Origin: CAVPGH01 sp046726955
GTDB lineage: Bacteria; Acidobacteriota; Vicinamibacteria; Fen-336
Direction: 5' to 3'
Length of the DNA stretch: 23,424 nt
NCBI GenBank assembly: GCA_046726955.1
Contig: JBKPBQ010000613.1
Location: 1 to 23,424, forward strand
Of the stretch, positions 17,301 through 23,036 are shown piece after piece. The translations under genes and the position numbers were made by a program. Below the pieces are notes generated by a model that saw nothing but the letters and a program-made list of their open reading frames with translations, did no database searches and was not told the origin of the DNA. Position 1 is the stretch's first letter. Every line of letters begins with the position of its first letter.

Positions 17301-20300
17301 GCTGCGGAGCGTGACCTACAACAACCTCTCGCAGGGGCCGAACGCCACGGACCGCCTCGTCAACTTCGTCGTGAACGACGGGACCGCGGGGAGCAACGTC
17401 GCGGTGGCCACGGTGCACGTCATCTCGGTGAACGACGCGCCCGTCCTGACCACGAACCCCATCACGTACGCGACCGCCGGCCACACCCAGCTCCACGTGG
17501 CGGGGGCCACGCTCCCGGGCGTGGCGTTCGTGTCCGATCCCCAGAGCGCCCTGACGAAGAGCGCCCCCACGGACATCGACGGGCCAGTGGCGCTCGCGGT
17601 GGTGCCAGCGTCGGACACCAGCGCCAACGGCGGGAGCTTCGACATCGCCGCCAGCGGCGCCTTCACGTACGTGCCGGCGGTCGGCTTCTCGGGCACGGAC
17701 TCCTTCACCTACCAGGTCACGGACTCCGTGACCGCGGTGACGGGCACGATCAACATCAGCGTGTCGCCGGTCATCTGGTACGTGCACGACGTGACCGGGC
17801 CCAACAACCCTGCGGGCGGCGACGGCCGCTCCACGGACGCTTTCGAGACGGTGGCGGCGGCCCAGGCCGCCTCCGGCAACGGCCACACCATCTTCATCTT
17901 CGCGGGCAACACGGCCACGACGCCCCAAACGGGCGGCATCGCCCTCAAGAACGGGCAGAAGCTGCTCGGCGAGGGTGTGGGGCTGACCGTGGCGGGTCTA
18001 GGGACGCTCGTGCCCGCGGGCAGCCGGCCCCACCTCGTGAACGCCGGCGGCGACGCCGTGTCGATCCCGGCCACCACCGGCCCTCGCGACAACGTCGAGG
18101 TTCGGGGGATGGACCTCCAGGGCAGCGCCAACGCGGTAGACGTGACCGCGACCGGGGCGAACACGGTGAGCGTCACGATCGCGAGCAACCTCGTCCGGGG
18201 CGCGGGGCTGGAGGGCATCGACCTCAACGCCGGCTCGACCGGACTCTTCACGGCCACGGTCCAGGGCAACGACATCACGTCCGCCGGCACCGGCTTCGAC
18301 GCGCGGCGCACCGTGGCGGGGACGCTGCGCGTGGACTTCAGCGGCAATACCGTCCTCTCGACAGGCGGAGCGGGCATCGTCATCGACGGCAGCGGAGGCG
18401 GCGCGACGACGGTCACGGGCTTCGCCGACAACTCCGTGAACGGGAACACCCTCGGCCTCGGCATCCAGGTGAACGCGGCAACGTTCGATGCCACGCCCGG
18501 TGGCACGATCGACACGGTCTCTGGAGGGACCACGACGGTCGGCGTCAGTGGCAACGGCGTGGGCGGCTCGGGCTTCCTTCTCACCGGCGTCGCGGGCGCC
18601 CTCGCCTTCACGAACCTCCAGGTGTTCGCGGACAACGGCGATGCCCTGCGCATCAGCGGAACCGGCGCGTTCAACGGCGCCACGGGCACGCTCGTCACCG
18701 TGCCCGCTGGAATCGCCAACCTGAAGGCGACCGGCGGGGCGGCCGTAGACGTCAGCTCGGCCACCGTCGACCTGCGCCTGGCCAGCCTCTCGTCCGTCAA
18801 CAGCGCTGGACGCGGCGTGAGCCTCACGAACATCGCCGACGGCACGATCGCCGCCCGCTTCGACGCCGGAGCGTCGAGCAGCATCAGCGGCGCCACCGGG
18901 ACCGCCTTCAACGTCTCTGGCGGGAACGCGGGCATCACGTACGCGGGCTCGATCGGAGTGGGGACGAGCACGACCGTCGTCAGCATCGACTCCTGGAGCG
19001 GCGACGACGCGACGGACGACCTCGTGCTGTCCGGGCCGATCAACGGGGGAACGACGGGCCGGGTGGTGATCACCAACAACACGGGCTCCCGCGCCATCAC
19101 CCTGAGCGGCCCGGTCCTGCTCAAGAGCACGTTCGGCTCCCCCACCTTCTTCGCGAACAACAACACGAACACGGGCGGGGTCGAGGTCACGAACACGGCG
19201 AACACGATCGACTCGACCGGCACCGCCGCGCTCAGCGTGGCCGGCACCACCATCGGCTCGGGCGGCCTCCACTTCCTGCGCCTGAGCGCGAGCGGGGCGA
19301 CGAACGGGATCTTCCTGTCGAACACGGGTGCGCTCGCCGGCCTCACCGTCACCGGCACGGGCTCGGCCGGCAGCGGCGGGGTCGTCCAGAACATGTCCGC
19401 AGACGGCATCTCGCTCACCAACACCCGCTCGGTGTCGCTCAGCGGCATGAACGTCACGAACAACCTCGGGAGCGGGATCGCCGGCGACAACGTCACGGAC
19501 TTCGCGCTCGGCGGCAGCAACGTCACGAACAACGGGGACACCGCGACCGGCGACGAGGCGGGGATCCGCTTCGACGAGCTCCTCGGTACCGCCACCATCA
19601 CGAACTGCACGATCAGCGGCTCCTCCGAGGACAACGTGCGGCTCACTCCCGCGAGCGGCACGCTCGACCTGACGATCACGGGCACGACCATCGGCCCGAA
19701 CTCGGCGACCACGGGGGGCAACGGGATCACGATCCTCGACTCGGGGACGGCGAGCGTCACCGTCTCCGTCACGGGATCGACCTTCACGCAGAACCAGGCC
19801 GCCGCATTCCTCGGCAGCTTCGCGGGCTCGGGCGCCCACGACGTGACCGTCAGCAACGACGTCTTCCGGGACAACGGCAAGGCGGTGAGCCTGGGCAGCA
19901 ACGGCTCCACCGACCTCACGTTCTCGGTCGTCGGCAACACGGAGATCGTGAGGAGCCAAAGCAACGCCCTCGAGCTCCTGGGCTCGAGCGACTCCACGAG
20001 CGCCATGCAGCTCAGCGGCACGTTCGCGAGCAACGTGATCGGCGACGGCACCCCGGACTCCGGCTCCCGCGACCTGAACGGGATTGCCATCGACCTGCGG
20101 GGCGACGAGCGGTCGATCCTCGCCGTAAACGGCAACTCGATCAGCAACGTGGACCTGCAGGGGATATGGGTGAGCGACGCCGACTTCGGGACGGTCTCGG
20201 GCACCCCGAGCGCGGACGACCTGACGGTGCGCGACAACGTGGTCCAGCAGATCGACGACAACTCGGGCTTCCCGTGCGCCGCCCCCTACGGCACCCTCGT

Positions 20301-20586
20301 GGACTTCCGCCACACCACCGTGGGCTGCCTGGACATGTTCAGCAACACCTCCGCGGAGAGCCCGAACGCGTGCGGGGGAGCCCAGTTCCGCCTCCGCCAG
20401 CGCGACACCTCGACGTTCCGGCTGGAGCGGCTGAGCGACGGGGACGCCACGCCGAACGAGCTCATCACGAGCACGGCCCTCGTCCAGGCCCACGTTGTGT
20501 CGCAAAACGATCCTGGGAGTACTGCCAATGTGACGCTCGTCACCGGGTTCACGGAGGCGGCGAACGGAAGCTGCTTGAAGCCGTAG
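14326..20586 (+). CDS. Giant secreted cadherin/Ig-repeat and beta-helix protein (adhesin-like)
   Basis: A 2086-aa exported protein. Residues 1-29 are a signal peptide (RRGAALVIFLGASVPAG, cleavage after NAA). Residues ~32-151 are a domain beginning NTLPPCRVFDSRTP and ending LDVFGYF, seen in secreted proteins of Acidobacteria-like genomes. Residues ~156-255 are a cadherin-like domain with the Ca-binding type motif NDTDPDGG and a DYC...VTC cysteine pair. Residues 256-1039 are six 130-131-residue repeats, each with TFTE(D/N)G.PV, VTITNLL and YQ.VLR.VTY. Residues 1040-1150 are another cadherin-like domain. From ~1151 the protein is a right-handed beta-helix opening with a GGDGRSTDAFETVAAAQ motif and rich in T.NN/NTG turns. 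No LPXTG motif, C-terminal helix or autotransporter barrel is visible. It is likely a surface or secreted adhesin or matrix protein; a polysaccharide-active beta-helix is possible, but I see no catalytic site. Confidence 0.9.
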   Translation: MAWLGRTVSVRRGAALVIFLGASVPAGNAAPANYNTLPPCRVFDSRTPANAPALASGTPRTIAVAGTCGVPANATSVAVNATVTQPTGIGYLRLYATGPAPSPFSALNFAAGQTRGNNAVIQLSAAGEIDALPTMPGTGTLHLVLDVFGYFVDDAPPTAVDDAKTVAEDATATTIDVLANDTDPDGGPISVASVTQAANGTVAITGGGTAVTYQPSADYCNAPPGSSLDTFTYTLFPGGSSGTVTVTVTCVNDPPVVAGTGGATFTEDGPPVLVAPLLTVTDVDDTSLESARVTITNLLDAGAETLATSTAGTAIAASYAAPVLTLVGTDTLANYQLVLRRVTYENTSANPTLAPRGVTFVANDGDVDSAPATATVSVVGANDAPTLTPGGASPTFTEDGPPVVVDPGLVAADPDSANLVSGTVTITNLLDAGAETLAASTAGTSIVASYTAPTLTLTGSDTVSHYQQVLRSVTYADSSQNPTTTARSVAFVVNDGTANSNTATKVLTVVAVNDPPALTAGGASPTFTEDGPPVAVDPGLAATDVDNTNLASASVTITNLLDSGAETLAATTAGTAIAASYAAPTLTLVGTDTLAHYQQVLRSVTYANSSQNPTTTSRHAAFVGNDGTANSNTATTTVTISAVDDAPVLTAGGGSPAFTENGPPVVVDPGLGVSDADNTNLASASVTITNLLDAGKETLAASTAGTSITASYTTPTLTLSGSDTVAHYQQVLRSVTYANSSENPTTTARVLSFVASDGTLSSSPVTKSVTVNAVPDAPVLTPGGGTATFTEDGPAVAVDPGLAVTDVDSTNLASATVTITNLLNAGAETLAASTAGTGIVASYVAPTLTLTGTDTLAHYQQVLRSVTYANSSQNPATAARSVSFVASDGVVASGAVLVTVNVVAVNDAPALAGAGSATFTEDGGPVGVAPALTASDVDNTNLASATVTITNLLNAGQEALAASTGGTAITASYVAPTLTLSGADTVANYQAVLRSVTYNNLSQGPNATDRLVNFVVNDGTAGSNVAVATVHVISVNDAPVLTTNPITYATAGHTQLHVAGATLPGVAFVSDPQSALTKSAPTDIDGPVALAVVPASDTSANGGSFDIAASGAFTYVPAVGFSGTDSFTYQVTDSVTAVTGTINISVSPVIWYVHDVTGPNNPAGGDGRSTDAFETVAAAQAASGNGHTIFIFAGNTATTPQTGGIALKNGQKLLGEGVGLTVAGLGTLVPAGSRPHLVNAGGDAVSIPATTGPRDNVEVRGMDLQGSANAVDVTATGANTVSVTIASNLVRGAGLEGIDLNAGSTGLFTATVQGNDITSAGTGFDARRTVAGTLRVDFSGNTVLSTGGAGIVIDGSGGGATTVTGFADNSVNGNTLGLGIQVNAATFDATPGGTIDTVSGGTTTVGVSGNGVGGSGFLLTGVAGALAFTNLQVFADNGDALRISGTGAFNGATGTLVTVPAGIANLKATGGAAVDVSSATVDLRLASLSSVNSAGRGVSLTNIADGTIAARFDAGASSSISGATGTAFNVSGGNAGITYAGSIGVGTSTTVVSIDSWSGDDATDDLVLSGPINGGTTGRVVITNNTGSRAITLSGPVLLKSTFGSPTFFANNNTNTGGVEVTNTANTIDSTGTAALSVAGTTIGSGGLHFLRLSASGATNGIFLSNTGALAGLTVTGTGSAGSGGVVQNMSADGISLTNTRSVSLSGMNVTNNLGSGIAGDNVTDFALGGSNVTNNGDTATGDEAGIRFDELLGTATITNCTISGSSEDNVRLTPASGTLDLTITGTTIGPNSATTGGNGITILDSGTASVTVSVTGSTFTQNQAAAFLGSFAGSGAHDVTVSNDVFRDNGKAVSLGSNGSTDLTFSVVGNTEIVRSQSNALELLGSSDSTSAMQLSGTFASNVIGDGTPDSGSRDLNGIAIDLRGDERSILAVNGNSISNVDLQGIWVSDADFGTVSGTPSADDLTVRDNVVQQIDDNSGFPCAAPYGTLVDFRHTTVGCLDMFSNTSAESPNACGGAQFRLRQRDTSTFRLERLSDGDATPNELITSTALVQAHVVSQNDPGSTANVTLVTGFTEAANGSCLKP
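15091..17442 (+). repeat. Six in-frame tandem repeats of 390-393 bp
   Basis: Units start at 15091, 15481, 15874, 16267, 16660 and 17053; units 1 and 6 are 390 bp and units 2-5 are 393 bp. Units 2 to 5 are the most alike, and the same reverse-strand shadow frames recur at 393-bp spacing, showing that the similarity persists at DNA level. Each unit encodes one cadherin/Ig-like domain and ends in NDAP, NDPP, DDAP or PDAP. Confidence 0.92.
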
Positions 20587-20627
20587 GAATCCGGTTACGA
20601 TGATCGGAGCGACGCCCGCGTAGCCGC

Positions 20628-20637
20628 AGGAGGGGGG
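20628..20637 (+). promoter_or_regulatory. Strong Shine-Dalgarno before the first tail-collar gene
   Basis: AGGAGGGGGG ends directly before the ATG at 20638, with the AGGAGG core 4 nt from it. It is among the strongest ribosome binding sites in the window. The 51-bp gap also has TTGAAG-15-TACGAT (20575-20601), too short in spacing to be a convincing promoter. Confidence 0.6.
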
Positions 20638-21141
20638 ATGGCCGAACCGTTCTTGTCGGAAATCCGTGTGATGAGCTTCGGCTTCCCTCCCAAGGGGTGG
20701 GCGCTCTGTGACGGCCAGCTCCTCCCCATCAATCAGAACCAGGCGCTCTTCTCACTCCTCGGCACGACCTACGGCGGGAACGGCCAGACCAACTTCGCTC
20801 TCCCCGACCTCCGGGGCCGCGTGCCGCTGCACATGGGGTCGGCCCACACGCTCGGCGAGCGGGGCGGCGAGCAGGCGCACACGCTCAATATCTCCGAGCT
20901 GCCGGCGCACACCCACGTCCTCAAGGCCTCCTCCCTCGGCGGGAACCAGCCGACACCGGACAACGCGGTGATGGCCTCGAGCCCGCGCAACCCGATCTAC
21001 GGGCCGGCCAAGGGGCAGGTCACGGTCAACGCGGGGACGGTCGCGTCCGTGGGCGGCAGCCAGGCCCACCTGAACATGCAGCCCTTCCTCGCCCTGAGCT
21101 TCTGCATCGCGCTCCAGGGCATCTTCCCCAGCCAAACCTAG
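20638..21141 (+). CDS. Phage-tail-collar domain protein (MdpB-like), copy 1
   Basis: A 167-aa protein of the Tail_Collar / microcystin-dependent-protein family. The collar domain occupies residues ~1-65: EIRVMSFGFPPKGWALCDGQ, then LLGTTYGGNGQTNFALPDL, GRVPLH and G. It is followed by ELPAHTHVLKAS and the family's C-terminal block GGSQAHLNMQPFLALSFCIALQGIFPSQT (split here by function: GGSQ.H, NMQP, CIALQGIFP). No signal peptide or membrane segment is seen. In phages such domains sit in tail fibres, and stand-alone bacterial versions are widespread and of unclear function. No baseplate, sheath, tube, capsid or lysis gene is present. It is 51 nt after the giant secreted protein gene and 9 nt before copy 2. 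Confidence 0.93.
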   Translation: MAEPFLSEIRVMSFGFPPKGWALCDGQLLPINQNQALFSLLGTTYGGNGQTNFALPDLRGRVPLHMGSAHTLGERGGEQAHTLNISELPAHTHVLKASSLGGNQPTPDNAVMASSPRNPIYGPAKGQVTVNAGTVASVGGSQAHLNMQPFLALSFCIALQGIFPSQT

Positions 21142-21150
21142 GAGGCGACG

Positions 21151-21660
21151 GTGGCGCAGCCCTACATCGGGGAGGTACGGATGTTCGCGGGCAACTTCGC
21201 GCCCGCGGGGTGGATGTTCTGCGACGGGCAGGTCCTGCCCATCTCCGAGTACGAGACGCTCTTCAACCTGATCGGCACCACCTACGGCGGCGACGGCCAG
21301 TCCACGTTCGCGCTGCCCGACCTGCGGAGCCGGGTGCCCATCCACCAGGGCAACGGCTTCACCCTCGCGGAGACGGGCGGTGTCGAGACGGTGACGCTCA
21401 CCGTCGCGCAGATCCCCGCGCACTCCCATCCGCTCATCGCCTCCGCCTACCTCGCCGGGGACGTCAACCCCGGAAACCGGGTGCCGGCGCAGACAGGGAC
21501 GGCGGGCCTCATGAGCTTCGTGGAAGATGTCCCCAACACGAACATGGCTCCGGCGGCGATCACGCCGACGGGCGGCAGCCAGCCGCACACGAATCTCCAG
21601 CCGTTCCTCTGCGTGAACTTCATCATCTCCCTCTTCGGCATCTTCCCGAGCCAGACCTAG
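21151..21660 (+). CDS. Phage-tail-collar domain protein (MdpB-like), copy 2
   Basis: A 169-aa paralogue with the same plan: EVRMFAGNFAPAGWMFCDGQ, LIGTTYGGDGQ, FALPDLRSRVPIH, then QIPAHSHPLIAS and a GGSQPHTNLQP C-terminal block. The GTG start at 21151 is fixed by AGGAGG (21140-21145), which overlaps the TAG stop of copy 1 and sits 5 nt upstream, so translation is probably coupled. It departs from copies 1 and 3 at the C-terminus, where their CIALQG is replaced by IISLFG. Middle residues (~95-130) differ most among the copies and probably form the variable exposed part. No export signal is seen. Confidence 0.93.
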   Translation: MAQPYIGEVRMFAGNFAPAGWMFCDGQVLPISEYETLFNLIGTTYGGDGQSTFALPDLRSRVPIHQGNGFTLAETGGVETVTLTVAQIPAHSHPLIASAYLAGDVNPGNRVPAQTGTAGLMSFVEDVPNTNMAPAAITPTGGSQPHTNLQPFLCVNFIISLFGIFPSQT

Positions 21661-21668
21661 GAGCCACG

Positions 21669-22184
21669 ATGGCCGACCCGTTCGTCGCGGAGATCCGGAT
21701 CTTCCCGTTCAACTTCGCCCCCACCGGCTGGGCGTTCTGCGACGGGCAGATCCTGCCCCTCTCGCAGAACACCGCGCTCTTCTCGCTGCTCGGCACCACC
21801 TACGGCGGCAACGGGACGAGCAACTTCGCCCTGCCCAACTTGCAGGGCAACGTGCCGCTGCACCCGGGCCAGGGCCCGGGGCTCACCCTCTACGATCTCG
21901 GCGAGACCGGAGGAGCGGAGACGGTCACGCTCCTCGAATCGGAGGTTCCCAGCCACAGCCACACGCTGCGCGCGTCGAACCTCCTCGCGGACACTCCGAC
22001 GCCCGCCAACAACACCGTGGCCCGGTCCCGCAACGCCTTCCAGTCGAACACCACGTCGCTCATCTCGATGTCCCTGGCGGCACTGCCTCCCGCGGGAGGC
22101 GGCCAGCCCCACAACAACCTGATGCCGTACCTGACCCTCAACTTCTGCATCGCGCTCCAGGGGGTCTACCCGCCCCGCACCTGA
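21669..22184 (+). CDS. Phage-tail-collar domain protein (MdpB-like), copy 3
   Basis: A 171-aa paralogue: EIRIFPFNFAPTGWAFCDGQ, LLGTTYGGNG, SNFALPNLQGNVPLH, then EVPSHSHTLRAS and GGGQPHNNLMP with CIALQGVYPPRT at the end. The ATG at 21669 is chosen over the longer open frame from 21210 because AGGAG (21659-21663), overlapping the TAG stop of copy 2, lies 5 nt upstream, and because all three copies then align from the second residue. It shares LLGTTYGGNG and CIALQG with copy 1. The next gene starts 10 nt after its stop. All three proteins are acidic or neutral, small and cysteine-poor. Confidence 0.93.
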   Translation: MADPFVAEIRIFPFNFAPTGWAFCDGQILPLSQNTALFSLLGTTYGGNGTSNFALPNLQGNVPLHPGQGPGLTLYDLGETGGAETVTLLESEVPSHSHTLRASNLLADTPTPANNTVARSRNAFQSNTTSLISMSLAALPPAGGGQPHNNLMPYLTLNFCIALQGVYPPRT

Positions 22185-22194
22185 GCCACTGGCC

Positions 22195-22695
22195 TTGGCC
22201 GACGACCTCCTGAGCCTCCGCCCCATCACTGCCGACGACGAGGAGCTTCTCTTCCGCGTCTACGCGAGCACGCGCGCGGAGGAGCTCGCGGCCGTCCCCT
22301 GGAGCGACGAGCAGAAGGCGGCCTTCCTGCGCATGCAGTTCGTCGCCCAGCACCGCTACAACCAGGAGAACTACACGGCGTCCTGCTTCGACGTCGTGCT
22401 CGTGGACGGACAGCCCGCGGGTCGGCTCTACGTAGCGCGGTGGACCGAGGAGATGCGCATCGTCGACATCGCGCTCCTGCCCGAGTTCCGGCGGCGCGGG
22501 GTGGGCACCGCGCTCCTCGCGCGGCTGCGCGAAGAGGCGGAGGCGAAGCGGCTCCCGCTGCGCATCCACGTGGAGCGCATGAATCCCGCGCTCGGCCTCT
22601 ACGAGCGGCTGGGCTTCCGGGTGATCGAGGACCGCGGCGTCTACCTCTTCATGGAGTGGCGGGCGGGCGCTCCCGCGGCTCTCGCGAGAGCATGA
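22195..22695 (+). CDS. GNAT family N-acetyltransferase
   Basis: A 166-aa GNAT protein. After an N-terminal LSLRPITADDEELLFRVYAS segment, the core strand VDIALLPEFR (from about residue 89) leads into the acetyl-CoA binding loop RRRGVGTALL (about 98-107). It ends with the usual RIHVERMNPALGLYERLGF motif B and a VIEDRGVYLFMEW strand. GNATs transfer an acetyl group from acetyl-CoA to an amine; the acceptor here is unknown. I use the TTG at 22195, 10 nt after the collar gene stop, because no ATG or GTG gives the full N-terminal strand. It overlaps the next gene by ATGA. Modification of a collar or surface product is an attractive guess from the context only. Confidence 0.88.
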   Translation: MADDLLSLRPITADDEELLFRVYASTRAEELAAVPWSDEQKAAFLRMQFVAQHRYNQENYTASCFDVVLVDGQPAGRLYVARWTEEMRIVDIALLPEFRRRGVGTALLARLREEAEAKRLPLRIHVERMNPALGLYERLGFRVIEDRGVYLFMEWRAGAPAALARA

Positions 22696-23000
22696 GCCGG
22701 GAGCTCGACAGCCTCGAGGACGCCGACTTCCGGGCGCACCTCGCGACTCCGTTCCGCCTCCACCCGCCGAGCGGAGAGCCGCTCGAGGTCGTTCTCCTCG
22801 AGGTCACGCCGCACGCGCACCTCCCCGGCGGTTCCGCGCGCCGCCATGGCTTCTCGCTCCTCTTCCGGAGCGCCTCGGCCGGACACCTCCGGCAGGGGAC
22901 CTATCGGCTCGACCACGCCGAGCTGGGGACGCTGGAGCTCTTCCTCGTCCCGGTCGGGCCTCGGGACGGAGGAATGTGCTACGAGGCCGTCTTCAACTGA
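22692..23000 (+). CDS. Small DUF6916-like protein
   Basis: A 102-aa protein whose ATG overlaps the GNAT stop (ATGA at 22692-22695), so the two are translationally coupled. It has no signal peptide and no membrane segment. Its pattern is a short helical start (FRAHLATPFRL), a beta strand VVLLEVTP, FSLLFRS, then LRQGTYRLDHAELG and a C-terminal LELFLVPVGP...CYEAVFN. It aligns over its length with the convergent protein at 23010-23424. I recall this LFLVPVG...YEA.FN pattern as the DUF6916 family, whose function is unknown and which can occur near tail-collar genes; the family name is from memory and should be checked. Confidence 0.75.
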   Translation: MSRELDSLEDADFRAHLATPFRLHPPSGEPLEVVLLEVTPHAHLPGGSARRHGFSLLFRSASAGHLRQGTYRLDHAELGTLELFLVPVGPRDGGMCYEAVFN

Positions 23001-23036
23001 GGGGTCGCGTCAGAGGCGGTTGAAAGCCGCCTCGTA
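22980..23036. terminator. Inverted repeat at the convergent 3' ends of two paralogues
   Basis: TACGAGGCCGTCTTCAAC (22980-22997) and GTTGAAAGCCGCCTCGTA (23019-23036) are complementary at 15 of 18 positions, with a 21-nt loop that contains both stop codons. The repeat arises because both genes encode the same C-terminal YEA.FN motif and face each other with 9 nt between stops. The hairpin could act as a terminator in both directions. There is no U-tract. Confidence 0.5.

Noticed and set aside
15091..17442. CRISPR-like or mobile repeat array
   Set aside because: The repeats are 390-393 bp, contiguous, in frame and encode a protein domain; there are no spacers.
14371..17928. Antisense open frame of 1185 codons over the repeat region
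   Set aside because: Its product is Arg/Val/Gly/His-rich and mirrors the repeats of the sense gene. There is no ribosome binding site or recognisable domain; long antisense frames are expected opposite high-GC3 coding DNA.
17709..20261. Antisense open frame of 850 codons opposite the beta-helix
   Set aside because: It is rich in Val, Pro and Ser from reversed Asn/Thr/Gly codons and has no domain. The sense frame has a coherent signal-peptide-to-beta-helix architecture.
12105..20603. An 8.5-kb open frame (2832 codons) spanning the TPR kinase and the giant secreted protein
   Set aside because: It is a shadow in a third frame of two well-supported genes. Its product is Arg/Gly/Pro/His-rich low-complexity sequence with no domain, produced by high GC and repeats.
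20638..22184. Prophage or phage-tail-like (tailocin) cluster
   Set aside because: Only tail-collar domains are present. There is no sheath, tube, baseplate, tape measure, capsid, terminase, lysis gene, integrase or att repeat in the window. Stand-alone collar proteins are common in bacteria.
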